A stretch of DNA of 64,000 bases from Smallanthus sonchifolius (GCA_023525975.1 CM042042.1:47379880-47443879), one strand, 5' to 3'; shown: positions 11,061-24,543, numbered from the stretch's first letter. The notes: generated by a model not told the origin, from the sequence alone. Translations and numbers: made by a program.

Positions 11061-14000
11061 ATGGCTGCCACTAACGTCCAATCCGGCAACGATGGGCTAA
11101 ACAGCCCTAGGGTTACATCGCCGTGGAGTCAGGTTGTCCGCGGTGGCGGCGGCGAGTCGGAAGGTGTGTCTCCGGTTCTGGTGACGACAGTAGGTTCTGC
11201 TCCGGCGTCTCCGTCGTGGTCATCGGTTCCCGAACATGTTAGTAACGTTTCTCCGGTGAGCTCTCCTGATGATTCCGGTGCTGAGGGACAGGGGGATGGT
11301 TCTGATAACAGCGGCGGTGGTAATGCTTCTAAGAAGCCTGTGTGGAATAGGCCTTCAAATGGAGTTGTGGATCCCTTTAGTCCGGTCATGGGAGCAGCTT
11401 GGCCTGCGCTCGGTGAATCGACTAAGCCGTCGCTTAAATCCTCCGCGTCGGAGTCGTTAAAAACGCTTTCAGATGGCTCATTGTCGCCTGCATTACAGGT
11501 AGTGGTTCCATTATCATTGTTGACATGTAAATATTGATAGCAAATTGATTGATTGTTAGGATGCTTATGAATAGTATGTGTTTTTTGCGTAGGAAGTTAT
11601 CTAGGTTATACATTCTTGGTTCATAGTTTGATTTATATAAGTGAAATTGCCAGTTGGTATGATGACTCTGTATACACTTCTTTTGTTGTGTGTATATGCT
11701 TGTTACATTGTAGGTTACAGGAAGTTCCTCTCCGTCCCATAAACAGGCAAGTGCCATTAATTTGAATTCTACTTCAACTCCAAACCATGTGGCACCACCT
11801 TCCAGACAGAGGTCTTTTAAGCGAGGTGGCGGGAACTCTAGTGCAAATGTATCAGCTAATGGGGTGGTTTCTCAGCTGCCAACAAGCCAGGATCCGGTAG
11901 TGGAGCAACCACATAATTCATCTGGGAAGCCGGGAAATGCTGCTGAGCAGCCTTCTCCAAGAGATAATGCGCATAGGGAGCCACAAAAAGGAGGGTTTGT
12001 ATCGCAATCTCATGGTGGTAATGATCACCATCATCAACGGGGTTCGTATAGAAGGGGCAATGGTGGGCAACATCCACGGGGTGATGGTTCTTATCATCAC
12101 AACTATGGAGGGAAACGAGATCATGATCGTGGGAATCAAGAATGGAATCAACACAGTAGAAGCTTTAATAACAGAGATACACACTTGCAATCTCAAAGAG
12201 GGTTCTCCAGGGGTTATATGCGACCCTCTGTACATACTTCTGCCTCGTTTATTCCTCCACCAATGCATGTGCCTTTACAACCTTTTGGCAACAACATGAT
12301 GTACCCTGGTGAGGTTTTCTATCATCAAACAGTTATGCTATTAAATATGTGGTTTTGCATGATGCTTAAATCCTTTTGCAGATGTTGCAGGTTCTGTAAT
12401 TTATGTTTCTCCTCCACCACCACCCATGCATTATGGTGCACCATTATCGCCTCAAATGTATTATGGTGATCCCTTGTTGAATGGTAACATAGTGGTCCAA
12501 ATTGAATACTATTTCAGGTACATCATTTTTTAAATGGAAAACAAATGGTGATTTTATTTATACTACTAGAAACTTCTCATTTATGGTGGTGCCAAGGATT
12601 TGATTGCTACTGTTCCATTGCAGTAATGAGAACTTGGTAAAAGATACATACTTGAGGCGAAACATGGACGAACAGGGCTGGGTTTCTGCTAGCTTAATAG
12701 CTGGCTTCAAAAAAGTGAGTATTGAAGAATAGTTTAATTGATTCATTCACTTGAATAGTTAATGTTTTCTTCTACTTTAGTGTCCTTATGACCTTATGTT
12801 TGCATTTTCAATTAAACCAGACATTTGTTCCTTTTAAGCAAACATCACGAGCTTGAGCAAAATTTGTGTTAAATTTTACTTTTTTTAATGTAGTAGGTAT
12901 CTAAATTGTCAGAAGCCCTTCGGGCGTGCGCCTAGGCCCTCAGGCGAGGCGAGGCGAGGCGCAGGAAAAGCGCCTTGCTGCAACCTAGGCCCTCCGGCAA
13001 CCTTCAAGCGAGATTCCGGTTACATTCCGGTCGGATTCCGTTGATATTTCGGCCAAATCCTTAAAATTTTAGCAAAATTCTACAAATTCAGGCAAACTGA
13101 TCTTAACAATCCAAAAATGCCCCGCAACTAGCCTAAACTAGCCCTAAACAAGACTAAAACATGTCTAAAACCCAAAAATGGTATATTTGTGCTATGCGCC
13201 TTGCTTATCTCGGGCCCTCTCTTTTTAAGCGCCTTGAGACTAGGCCCAAGGCTCACCCTTTGCGCCTTGAGTGTGCCTTGCTCCTTTGACAACTATGGTA
13301 GGTATTAGAGCCTATCTGTCTTCCATAGGTATGTAATTTTATAAAATTTTCTCAAAAACTTCACTTCTCTATCAGCCGCTAGATCATTTTTTTTGTAATT
13401 TTATGTATCAGTTAGTTCATAGACGCTAAAATGTAAGTTATAACATGGTTTATATTAACTAGTACATTTTAATGCTTCAACTAACATTATCTCAGAACCA
13501 TATTCAGTGATTAAAATCTTTTTAAACTAATGGCTACTACTGAGTGTAGAACAGTCAACTGATTTTCCTGTATAAGTAAAATGGACTTCAAACCACCATG
13601 CCTGTAAAACTGCCTCCTTTTTTCTGAATTCACCCATGCAATTAGATTACTTTTCTTCTATTTTCTATGTGCAAGCTACATTATTAACTCAAATAACATC
13701 AATATCATTCTTCTCACCAAAGTCACATGCATACCCGACATGTCGCCTCTTATTTTGTTATCTTTCCCGTCTAAAGTGCACATTTTCTTATACAAAGAGA
13801 CCCTTGCAGCTAATCTATTTCACTAACATCAAGCAACTGGCAAATTATGCCACAAATTTGTTGCAAGGGGGTATTTATGATATATTTATGACCGTTTTAT
13901 ACATAGCAAATAGTCATTTCTGTAGTAGTGTCTATTAGGATCTATTTCTTCTCGCAAATACTCATTTATGTACGTTGAAAATAGTCGTTATGATCCAAAA

Positions 14001-15321
14001 GTTGTCGTTGATCTGTAGTCACACTTGACGTGCATATAGAATTCATATGTGCCTAATATATGTAAATAATGTATATATAGGTCATAACTAGTTTTAAGTA
14101 GAGAACTGTGAAAACCACGTAATGCATCTGTACGTAGTGCTTGACAGATATAGATATAATGGGAGTTAGGAAGAGAGTGGAGTAACCGGTTACATAACCG
14201 TCTTATATATCATAATTAAAGCAAAATGTACAACTGTTATTGCAGTTATTTACTTAAAATTGATTTTTATTATTATTTTTTCTTCTCTTTTTCCTGACAA
14301 AATAGTTCATTGGTGGCCTTCTTTTATGGTTGGTTGCATGGTTTAAGGGATTTCTTTTAATTAATATTCAAGGCAAACAGTGACCATCTCATGTAAACTT
14401 TTTTCCACTATGATTGTGATATGGTTGCATGGTTTAATGGATTTCTTTTAATTAATATAGAAGGCAAACAGTGACCATCCCGAGTAAACTGTTTTCCACT
14501 ATGATTGTGATATTTTGGTGTTGCACTATTGCCATGTATTCTTGATTGGATAACATCTTGATCTTTTATGCACGTTGGTGCTGTATATTTCAAGTTATCC
14601 GATCACTTAAGTACTATATCTTTGATAGCATTTTATACCATCTAGGTGGATATCATTGCAAATGTGCTGGCTGTACTATCTGCTCACCCTTCTCTTAGTT
14701 TGTCTATTTTAGTGCTTATGTCGCGTGATGCAGAAGGGCATGCATGGTGACAGGCACTGGACATGCCATGGTGTTCAAACTTGACCTAGTACATTCACTT
14801 TGTTTAGTTCTCTGTAAAGATGACATGATGTTTTGTCATATTATAGGTTTCCTCTTTGACGGATAACGTTCAGCTAATATTAGATGTTATGCGAACTTCA
14901 ACTCTTGTGGAAGTGCAGGTACGGATTATCGTCACCATTTCACTTTATCAAAATTTTGCTAATAATCCTATTTTTTAATGTTCTATGATATTTTTATCTC
15001 CAATTTTTTTCCAAAAATAATAATAATAATTTCCTAACATACTTCATGCTGTAGGGTGATAAGTTACGGAGGCGAAATGATTGGATGAAATGGATAATGC
15101 CTGCACCTGGTCAATACTTGACTCCATCAAGCCCCCAGGCCAATCATGAAGGGTTGGCGTTGCAGGTTCAGGGTCTTGCATTGCATGGTCCAGCTTCATC
15201 AAATCAGGTTCCTGTTGAGACTCAGTTTAGCAGCTTGAGTTCTGAGGAGTTCACCGGAGGCGAGGGGAACATTGGTGTGACTAGTCAACAGGCTAGTTTT
15301 GACCATGCATCAGCAGCTTGA
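11061..15321 (+). CDS. LARP1C: La-related protein 1 (LARP1b/c type), six coding exons, 532 aa
   Basis: An RNA-binding protein. Plant LARP1 proteins act in the cytoplasm in mRNA stability and translation (family knowledge). Exons: 11061-11498, 11714-12308, 12382-12517, 12624-12714, 14847-14918 and 15055-15321. All junctions are GT-AG and phases join to 533 codons including TGA. Residues 1-344 are disordered: Ser/Pro/Gly-rich, then Arg/Gly/His-rich. The La motif spans about 374-450, with the conserved ENLVKDTYLRRNMDEQGW and LRRRNDWMKW signatures split over exons 3-6. No DM15 repeats follow, and the length fits Arabidopsis LARP1b/c rather than LARP1a. The start is the first ATG of the open exon and encodes MAATN. 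Intron 4 (2.1 kb) carries a hAT MITE and a 91-bp tandem duplication. The F-box gene lies about 11 kb downstream on the same strand. Confidence 0.93.
12901..13297. mobile_element. hAT-type MITE in intron 4 of the LARP1 gene
   Basis: A 397-bp insertion is flanked by perfect 8-bp duplications GTAGGTAT (12893-12900 and 13298-13305). Its ends are imperfect inverted repeats: CTAAATTGTCAGAAG at the left and, on the opposite strand, CATAGTTGTCAAAGG at the right. The interior is rich in GCGCCT / AGGCG motifs such as GGCGAGGCGAGGCGAGGCG. The 8-bp duplication fits hAT transposition. No coding capacity. Confidence 0.75.
14331..14512. repeat. Two-copy tandem duplication (91-bp unit) in LARP1 intron 4
   Basis: Units start at 14331 and 14422 with TGGTTGCATGGTTTA and end with CCACTATGATTGTGATA. 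A few substitutions separate the copies. Confidence 0.85.
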
Positions 15322-18300
15322 AACTTAAAGCAGAGTCTATTAACTAAAACTCATGTTTTGAGAAGAATGGATTTTGAGTATGATGATTTGAGAGGCACAT
15401 GGACAGACCAAAAAAACTTACAATCTTGAAAAAAAAGAAGAAAAGACTTTAATAATGAATGAAGAAAAACCAAAAGGATAGGATTATTATGACATGAGTA
15501 TAGGTTTGTTGGATTTAAGGATTTGGTTTTTTTTGGGACCAGTGTTTTGAAATTAACTGTCCATTGTGGTTCTTGGTTTATGTTTTGAGTTGATGTTGGT
15601 GGAGAATTTTGTGATTTACTTCCCCAACACCTGCTGCTCAGGCTCTTTTATGAGGTGATTTGGACTTGTGATCAAATCATATGGATGATGATTATTGTGT
15701 GCTTTTATTGAGTTCCATTTGAATATGATAGCCTCATGTTTACCTTCACTCTTGCATGCATGCGACACTTCTAGTGCAGGTGCAGCAGCATCATCAACCC
15801 TGATGCTCTTTGCATATATGATGCCTGAATCGGCTAGCATATGTCAGTTACTATATATTGTGTTGTTTTACTTAATAAGTTGAAACTGGTGCAGCAGCTG
15901 TGTGATATCAAAATGATAAGGAGTTAAATTTTTTATGTTAGTTTATATACATGGAATTTATGCTCCTGCTTTTTAATGATTCAGGTTATTTGATAAAACT
16001 TTACTTATCTATTTCTTCTAATAGATTTTTTCCGGTTGATAAAATAGTCAACTATCCTGGTATTTTTGTTGTTAGGGTGGAAGGGGTGGGACGCGGGCTG
16101 GGCTTCCGGTTGGATCGGGAACACTACCACAACTGGTGTAGAGGGTTTGTTTTGCGGTTTGAAAATTGGGTTCATGAACCCGTGGTTGAAGCTGTTGTGT
16201 GGTAGTTTTGAGTTGTGAGGTGGCACTACATGGTTGGCTAAGGGGTTCATTTGGGAACACTGCCGCAACCCATTCGGGTACTTTAGGGTTCATTCGGGTA
16301 ATATGAGGTGACATTACATGGTTGGTTGATCATTGATGGGTTGTTTTGGATTGTGCCCCTTCTACCGTTGCATTTTGAATGTAAGTAAATATATATTTTT
16401 TATATAGAGTCATATGTTAATAATAACTAACATGACTTTTTGATCCTAATCCTATAATTGGTATATGCATTCAGTAAGGAATTTTCTTAATATAACTTGG
16501 TATACTGATAAGATTGTCACATTCTATTATTTAAACTACTATCAGGCTTTATAGAATTTTCAAACTTAATATATCTTTATTTTCTACTTTTAGCTTAATA
16601 CGTAAACTATTTAATTTATCGTTACTAGTTTCATGCTTCAATGAGGGAATATGTTATGCTAATTTTTATATAGAAAAAGCTCAAATTAAAGTTCTGTTTT
16701 AGACAATACATTGAGCCGGTCAAATGGAGCATAGTGTACTAGTGAGGATGTGAAAGGCTTTTTTAATACCACAATACTTAACCAAACATTTCATTTTTAT
16801 GGTGAGATGTTGTTTCAAGGTCTTTTTATCTCGATGTTTTATGAGCTTGATGGAATGGAGAATCTATGTTGTTGATCATGGATGTAAATAATATCATCAT
16901 CTATTGCCTTCTTCTTTCGGATTTAAATTACATACTAGAGTTCAAGATGATTCGGGTTCTATTTCGCTCATGTTATTATATCATACATGTTGGTTAACTT
17001 ATCAGTTTATCATACTATCATGACAACTAAATTGAAGATGTTAATGGATGCTCGTCTCCTACTGATGGTTGGCTTCGGAACCCGGTTGCTACCGAAGGTC
17101 AAGGTTGGCTTCGGAACTTGGTTGCTACCGAAAGTTGACTTCAGTCGGCATGGACTCAGTTCCAGCTATCGAGGATATTTTCATCAACTGATTTAATAGA
17201 TTTCTAAGGAACTTAAAAATCTGATTTCTTATATGATTTCTCATAAGATTTCTTGGCAGGATTTATAAACATTATGAGGAATTTTGATTTTTTGACGAAA
17301 CATCCGTCGGAGAATCTGCAAAATATGAAGACAATATTCCCTGTGGTGCTTTCCCGATGCATTTCAATCATTGCCAGCTGACAATAAATAAGACGACAGA
17401 CATTGCAAATTCGTTAGACATGTCCAGTCTACGTAGTAAGCACCCCTCCCTCGGGTGGCGGTGTGACTCTAGTTATCACATTCTTCTTTATCGATCTCAA
17501 TGTGATGGTATGTGTGTTGATCACCTAGTGTTTGTTGGAAACTGTGGCTTCAGAAGTATAATGTGTCAACTGTGGAATACTTAATCTGTGCTAATGTGCT
17601 TGTAATTAGTTTGTTGGCATTGGTGATTTCAGAATTAAAATTGATCATAATTATCTAGAGTAGATGCAAAATGTAGTTCGATTTCTCACATGTGGTCATG
17701 GATTCTTCATTTGTGTTGGTGACCGCCTCATATGTGATGGTGGAGACTTCTACATGTGTGAAGTACAAATTTCACATGTCGATTTATGCTTGAATAGATG
17801 GACTCGATTATTAGTTATTGATAAAACCTCCAAGATCCGATTCAAGCTTCGTTTTTTTTATAGAAATGGGAATAGACGGGTCGTTGTGAGCCAACACATA
17901 CAAACAAATACATAGATCTATGGATAGAGACGAGTAGAAACGGAAAGCAGTACACTTCATTTATTTTGGACAACAAAATTACAACTTTCATCCACCCTGA
18001 GTGAGCTCACTCGGGATGGTGGGTCGCACATAAACCATCAACAACAAATGAAACCATAAGGTCCTATTTATAGCCCCATGACCATTGGTCTCCAAGCAAG
18101 CCACCACTTCTTGAAAACCCTAAAAGAGTCGCCAATCACGCGTGTAAAATCAATGAGAGTCGCTAATCTGTGAGCAGACACTCTGAGAGTGTCGGTTGAA
18201 ACTGACCTAGCGGCTCTCAGAGAGTCGGCTAAAACCAACCTAGCGACGCTCAGACCAAAACGCGTGACGCGACCCTAAACTTCTCGTGATCACTTGAATT

Positions 18301-18600
18301 AATAAACATCATTCTCAAACTAGACCAACATTTATCAAAATGTTTATGGCAATAATGGAGACGATTTTTCTCCTTGACACGTCGAATGGGGAAACACTGA
18401 ACTAAAATGTGTCACATATGCGCGCACATGCTTTCATATTTGTGCTCATAAAGTGCGCATTTGGAAATCCATGGTGCACATTTATGGCACAATCTGTATT
18501 TTAATTTTCTGTTTTGAGAATGCTTGTAGTGTCGTGTAGTATTAAACTATTTGTATCTTGATTGTAATGTTTAAAAATAAAATATTGTAAATGATTTGTT
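15322..18600. other. LARP1 3' flank and intergenic DNA
   Basis: The first ~600 bp probably hold the LARP1 3' UTR. A possible degenerate MITE spans about 16078-16366: GGTGGAAGGGG at the left and its near-complement CCCCTTCTACC at the right, without a convincing target-site duplication. At about 17068-17140 a 33-bp unit (GGTTGGCTTCGGAAC...GGTTGCTACCGAA) is duplicated in tandem. Short open frames here have no recognisable domains. Confidence 0.5.
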
Positions 18601-18707
18601 ATGATCTAACGTGAGTGTGTGTTTGACAAAACAATTTATTAACACACAAGGTCCATCAGTGGACTTATCATCACATATGGATCACCAACACCAAGGTGGC
18701 TTGTTGC

Positions 18708-18995
18708 CACAGACCAAATGTTCGCAGATCGTTTTGCTATGTTTGTACTTGAACGCTTGGGGTTTAATGGCTAGTCCGGACTTCATCGGGGACGGCCTCG
18801 ATGGGATAGACGACTTGAACATGCCTAGGTATGCTTGCACACCGAACGCATCACCGGTCGCGAGCTGTTGCCGCTCGCGTGATGAGTTCAAGGAAGGACG
18901 AAACCGGTAGACCCTGATCATAAGCGGGATGGATTGGCTGGCCCTGGGGCAACCCAGGGCGCCACACGGGGCCTCGAGAGATGACCCCATGACAA
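18708..18995 (+). repeat. Direct repeat, copy 1 (288 bp)
   Basis: This copy runs from CAGACCAAATG to ATGACCCCATGACAA and matches copy 2 at 19470-19756 with scattered substitutions. Shared landmarks are GATCGTTTTGCTATGTTTGT, AACATGCCTAGG, GAGCTGTTGCCGCTCGC-like sequence and GGCCCTGGGGCAACCCAGG. It reads through as an open frame in part, but I do not recognise a protein. Confidence 0.8.
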
Positions 18996-19469
18996 AGTGG
19001 TATCAAATCAGGTTGACCCTCAGATACTTTGGAATGTGACTTATTTCAGATGTGTGTATACCGGACGAGCATGATTATGCAATGGTGGTGGGAGAAGACC
19101 AAATGGGGAGCGTTTCGACGATGGTCTTTGTAAGCCGCAAGTATGGGATTGTGAGCTCCGCCCTAGCCTAGTTAACATTGAAGCCCACCGTGATCTAGTT
19201 CAGCAACTACGGTTTAGCAGCCCGTAAAACGAAGATGAAGACTGCTACAACCTTCAGGTCCCCATACTGAAACTAGGCGAACAACGGCGCCACTTAAATC
19301 AATCCGATGAAATTATCTGAACGGTCCGAATGAAGATCACGGTTGCTGGACTCTTACCAAAGTGAATCATGCTCAATCATAAGGGGTGAATCAATGTGAT
19401 ACGTCCGCAAGCAAGTATGGGATTGCGGGCATGCACAAGGACGTGTATGAAATGGTGGTGGGAGAGTGT

Positions 19470-19756
19470 CACAGACCAAATGTTTGAAGATCGTTTTGCT
19501 ATGTTTGTACTTGAAGGCTTGGGTTTACTGGCTAGCCCGGACATCATCGGGGACTGCCTTAGTGGGATAGAATACGTGAACATGCCTAGGTGTGCTTACA
19601 CACCGAACGCATCACTGGTCGCCAGCTGTTGCCGCTCGCCTGATAAGTCCAAGGCAGGACGAAACGAATAGACCCTGATCATTAGCGGGATAGATTGCCT
19701 GGCCCTGGGGCAACCCAGGTTGCCACACGGGGCCTCGAGAGATGACCTCGTGACAA
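19470..19756 (+). repeat. Direct repeat, copy 2 (287 bp)
   Basis: This is a diverged copy of 18708-18995, offset by about 762 bp in the same orientation. The DNA between and after the copies has further echoes: GTATGGGATTG at 19143 and 19417, and GACAAGACC...AAGTGGAT...ATCATCA units between 18600 and 20080. A larger degenerate tandem array is therefore likely. Confidence 0.8.
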
Positions 19757-20556
19757 TGTTCTGACCTAATGTGAGATGTAGGCTAAAACAACATATTAAA
19801 ACATGACAAGACCCGTTGAATCCCATAAGTGGATATATCATCATACAAAGGTCATTAAACCTAAATGACTTGTTATGACGTAATATGACCATGTGTTAAC
19901 AAAAATAACTCATTACACACATATTAAGAACCGTTAAAGCCCGTTAGCGGGGTCATTAAAACCTTATGACTATTGTGACAAAATGTGAAGGCTAAAACAA
20001 CTTATTAATGAAGGACAAGACCTATAATGTATCATTAGAGGAATCATCATGATACAATGATTACACCTAAATGACTTTTTATGACTTAATTCGACTAAGT
20101 GTTGGCTAAAATAACTCATCAACTTCTAAATGACTTCCATGTATATATGTGTATGCATGTGCATTTCTTATATGTGTGTATGTTAGAATAATTTTGATCA
20201 TATGTATGAGCTAATGTACGTATGTTTGAACTAATTTATGTATGATAGATTGCCTTTGATCACATGTTTGATCTAATGTATGTATGTTTGGCCTTGGTTG
20301 TAGATATTGATTATTTCGATTTTCACACATAAAGAATGGATATGTAGAAAGAATGGCATCCATGAATGTCTTAGCACTAAGTTTATTGTTGGAGTGAATG
20401 TTGTTTTTTTGGACTTTGCCTATTCCAATGAAGGGTATGTTGAAAAGAAAAAACAAATTATTTGGAATAGTCTCGTATTAGATGCTATTGTTCCAAACGT
20501 TAAAAGTTACACCACTTGGAAAGGGATGGCGTGAGGTTTAACTTGGTTAGACACAG

Positions 20557-23274
20557 TAGAGGTGCACAAACCGGTTTTTTTCCGGAACCGGATCCAGATC
20601 GGATCCGGACCGGTTCCGTCAACGATGGTCAACAACCGGATCCAATGGAACCGGTTCCGGATCGGATCCGGTTAAGAGAGTGGAGACTTGGAACCTATTG
20701 GGACCGGACCGGACCGGACAAAAAAAACTGGTTCCACCGGATTTTTTTTTTTAAATTTTTTTAAAAAAAAATAACAAAGATACACTATAAAATACATGTT
20801 TTATTTATTTTGTAGCTTTTTTTAAGTAATTTAACAATAGTTCGTAAAAAAAAAATACAAAAAACATAATTGAATCACAAAATATATATTATTTATTATG
20901 TTTTCAATCTTCTTCGTCGTATTCTTCGTCGTAGTCTTCGTAACATCGGTTTTCATTCTTCTTCGCTTGAGATGCGTTGGGCTTCATCATAAGCTTGTTC
21001 TTCGTCCGAAAGTGGATTCGCCGCCCCTTGTTCTACTTCGAATTAATGTATTTCTTGTTCAATGTCAAGCTCGTCTTCTAGTTTTGCAACATGTTGTACA
21101 CGTTCGGCGGCATCCAAATGGTCCTTCAAGCAAATACACATTTCCATAGATTTCGGTGTAAGCCTCGTTCTTCGAATAGATAAAACCCTGCTACTAAGAG
21201 AAAAAACAGATTCCGAAGCTACCGTAGAAGCTTGGACGGTTAGTAGGTCACGGGCCATTGCGGCTAGAACTGGATATTGGGATTCCCTTCCTTGCCACCA
21301 ACTCAAAATATCAAAGTTTTCAAACTCTTCGGATCTTAGAGTTGAAATAAAGTCGGTTGCTTGATATCTCCCAAGCTCGCTACTTGGTGTGGTTCCACGA
21401 GCTCGTTTAGTATTTTCGTTTCTTAAAGTGTTAAATAAATTTAGCATCGGGTTCCTTGAACTACTAGAACTTGAACTCGAACCCATTGATTCACGTATGT
21501 TTGATGGATCACCACTTCCACCATATTTGCGTAAATAATAATCAAACATATTATTAAAAGCCGAATTGAAATCACTTATTGCCTTTGATTCAAAATTTGG
21601 GTCTTCCTAGAACATATTTAAATCATCCGATATTGATCCAATTAATGTTTTAACACCGGTTACATTAATCGTTGGGTTTAAAGCGGCCGAACATGTAACA
21701 ACGGCCGGCATTTCCGAAAAATATTTTTTAAATTTAGCTTTCATAGGTTTTACTATTTTTTCAAAAATAGGGCCGTGATATTCAAACTCTTTTAATTTAT
21801 TACATATTAAATATAATTGTTGAAGTATTAGCGAAGATGTGGGATAATAAACTCCCGATAAACATGTAGTTGCATTTTTAAAAACCTCAAGCAAATTAGT
21901 TAGTTTCTCGATCATATCCCAACTTATATTATCAAATTTTTGTGAACAACGTCTCTTTTGTACTAGTTCATCATGGAAATGTTTTAAAGTAACTCTTTGC
22001 CTTAAGGCCGATTCAAACATTTTCCATGTCGAGTTCCATCTAGTAGGTACGTCCCAATTCGGACCTAAAAAAATGGAATCCGTTTGTTGGCACAAGATGA
22101 AAAAAAACACCGTTACAAGGCGGTTCATATTTTATTTTTAATTTTTCCACCGCGTTTTTGTTATTTGAAGCGTTATCAAAAGATATTGAAAATATTTTTG
22201 GTTGAATTTTATAAGTTTGAATTACCGAGTCTAAAATATAAAATAAGTTTTCGCCAGTATGTGGATATCCAAAATAATCAAACGCAATCGTACGCTTCAT
22301 CATTTGCCACGACTCCGGTTGAACCCAATGTGCGGTAACGCAAAGGTACGATTCGGGTAAACCATGTGGAGCGGACCAAACGTCCGTTGTTAAGTTAATG
22401 CCGGTATTTAAATTTTCAAAACCTAAAATTAATTCTTTTTTAGCTCTTTTCCACATTTTTAAACAATCTCTTCTCAAAGTAGAACGACTTACATTTGTGT
22501 AACTCGGTTGAAGCGTCTCTTGTACCATCCTCGTCAAGCGCGATTATCAAAGTGATCAAAAGGCAATCCTTCTTGAATGACGAAATGTGTCATTCTCTCA
22601 TGAACCCTCTCGACATTGTATTGCCAAACTCCTCCATCCCTACCAATTTGAGTTTGATCTTCACCTTGAGTGTGTTTTGTGTGACTAGCAATATGTTTCC
22701 TCAAAGTGCTATTTCCCGCCGCACCCAAAATTCTACCACAACGTTTGCAACGAGCCTTTTGCGAACCGTTCGACATTTCGCATAAATCGAAATAAGCCCA
22801 TATCTCTTGGTTTCGGGAGCAAGGAAGTATTGACACCACCGTGACATCGCTAGTAGAACCACCAACCGAATTTTGAGTGCTTGCGGAAGCGGAAGCCATG
22901 AGAGCGTTTTTTTTTGCGTAAAGTGAGCGTTTTTTTTTGCGTTTTGAGAGCGTTTTTGAGTTTTGAGAGCTAGAATGTTGTGGTGAACTAACCCATACAC
23001 CCAATACCTATTTATACTAAGTTTCAAGCCTTAAAAACAAAAAAAAACAAAAAACGGCTATATAGCCGGTTCCGAACCGGTTCCAAATTGTCCGAAAAAA
23101 ACCGGTTCCATTTTGTCCGATTTTTATCCGGTCCGTCAAAAAAACCAGAACCGGTTATGGATCCGCCGGTTCTCACAAAATCCGGTCCGGTCCCAAAAAA
23201 ACCGGTTCTATACGGATCCGGTTTCGGATAATCCATCGGATCGGATTCGGTTCCGGTTCTTTTGAGCACCTCTA
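20557..23274 (-). mobile_element. hAT transposon with terminal inverted repeats and 8-bp target-site duplication
   Basis: A 2718-bp element is bounded by perfect AGACACAG duplications (20549-20556 and 23275-23282). Terminal inverted repeats are TAGAGGTGCACAAA at the left and, on the other strand, TAGAGGTGCTCAAA at the right. Subterminal zones (about 20575-20740 and 23055-23260) are packed with CCGGTTCCGGATCCGG-type motifs in opposite orientation. The interior encodes a broken BED-finger hAT transposase on the minus strand. The intact ends suggest it could still be mobilised in trans, but that is inference. Confidence 0.93.
21043..22899 (-). pseudogene. Broken hAT (BED zinc finger / RICESLEEPER-like) transposase
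   Basis: Reading on the minus strand from ATG at 22899-22897, the N-terminus has a BED-type finger: C-x2-C near KARCKRCGR, followed by a histidine pair in HIASH. Next come conserved hAT blocks (LTTDVWSAPHG, FSISFDNASNN, WDVPTRWNST), then the C-terminal dimerisation region (ARDLLTVQASTVASESVFS near 21190-21250). Three lesions are visible: a frameshift near 22535; a frameshift near 22100 together with loss of the usual segment between the SFDNAS and TRWNST blocks; and an in-frame stop at 21609-21607. It cannot make an intact transposase. Confidence 0.88.
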
Positions 23275-23302
23275 AGACACAGTTTCACGCATACTTATAT
23301 AA

Positions 23303-23529
23303 TAGGGATGAGCATTTGCTACCGAGTACCGGTATCGGTACCAATACCGTACCGATAGATTCGGTACCGGTATCGGAACCTACTTTTCCATAAATTCGGT
23401 ACCGGTACGATACATGTACCGAAAAAAATGACCATTTTATAACGAATAACGGTACCCACTTTTTCATAAATTCGGTACCGGTATTTTCAGTACCGGTTCG
23501 GTACCGGTGCGGTACCGATCTCATCCCTA
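23303..23529. mobile_element. hAT-type MITE built from GGTACC motifs
   Basis: A 227-bp element starts TAGGGATGAG and ends with the complementary CTCATCCCTA. It is flanked by TTATATAA (23295-23302) and TTATACAA (23530-23537), which match at 7 of 8 positions. The interior is mostly CGGTACCGGTA / TACCGGTACCG repeats in both orientations, so the strand can fold on itself. It lies only 20 bp beyond the right duplication of the larger hAT element. Confidence 0.85.
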
Positions 23530-23539
23530 TTATACAATA

Positions 23540-24535
23540 TGGTTAAACTATGGTAAAAAATTGGACTCTACGAATCAACATCGAAACATTGAAGTAAGGT
23601 CAAGTGTATTACAAATTATTCAAGCAAAATTCTTGCAAGTGTATTACAAATTCTTTAATTGTATTGTGTTATGCTGCTGGTATCGGTTATACCCGTTAGT
23701 TTGTAAAACCCATCGAGTATCTATCGTGTATGTATAAAAACAGTAATTAAAATAAAAAAGAAAGAAAATCATGTCGGGTACATACATTTAAAATATACGT
23801 ATTATATACTTAAAATAAATACACTATATAACTATATATATATACTTCAAATAATAAAAGAGAAAGAAAATTACGTCGGATATATAATTGGGTAAACAGG
23901 TCAGGTAAACGTGTATATCACCATATCCCATACCCGTGAAAATTTAAAAAGGATCTAATACCCGATTACCTTACCTTATACCCGTCTTGAATGTTTCAGA
24001 TTTCTCATTTCCGGTTTGTTGTCATCCCTGGTTACAAAACACCACCGACTACTACCAAGTGTCATTTATGAGCACCATAATTGTCAATTGCTGTCAACTC
24101 CGCTTTGACATTTGTAAAACCCCCATCTCAAGATAATATAATATGTAATTGAAGTACTTTATGATATATACATACATATACATGATCCACTCACAAAATA
24201 ACGAACAATCTCTGGTGTAAAAGAAATATAAAAAAATCAAACACATGGTTTGACAATCAACAAATAGTTTAAACAAATAAAAAAAATTAAAGAAAGCAAG
24301 GTTATACATTTTATCAAAATAATAAATTGCTTGAAAGTGCATCTTGACTAAATTTATAAATGATATTCATTCATCATAAATTGAGGAAGGTATTGAATTA
24401 TTGATGTGAGATTTTAACATTACCAGTCCGAACTTAAAACTGTTAGAAATTTTGAACATTAAAAAAAATAATTTAAATATGCGAAGGAAAACAAAAGTGT
24501 AAGGTTGTATTTATAATGTGAGTTTTTCACTCACT
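23540..24535. other. AT-rich spacer without recognisable genes
   Basis: I see only short AT-rich frames and (TA)n-like stretches between the two hAT-type MITEs. Confidence 0.5.
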
Positions 24536-24543
24536 CTATTAAG

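Noticed and set aside
11937..12299. Overlapping alternative frames in LARP1 exon 2
   Set aside because: Exon phases and La-motif continuity fix the 11714 frame; the others are shadows.
16078..16366. MITE with GGTGGAAGGGG / CCCCTTCTACC ends
   Set aside because: The terminal match is only about 11 bp and the flanks do not give an 8-bp or other clean duplication, so it is not listed as an element.
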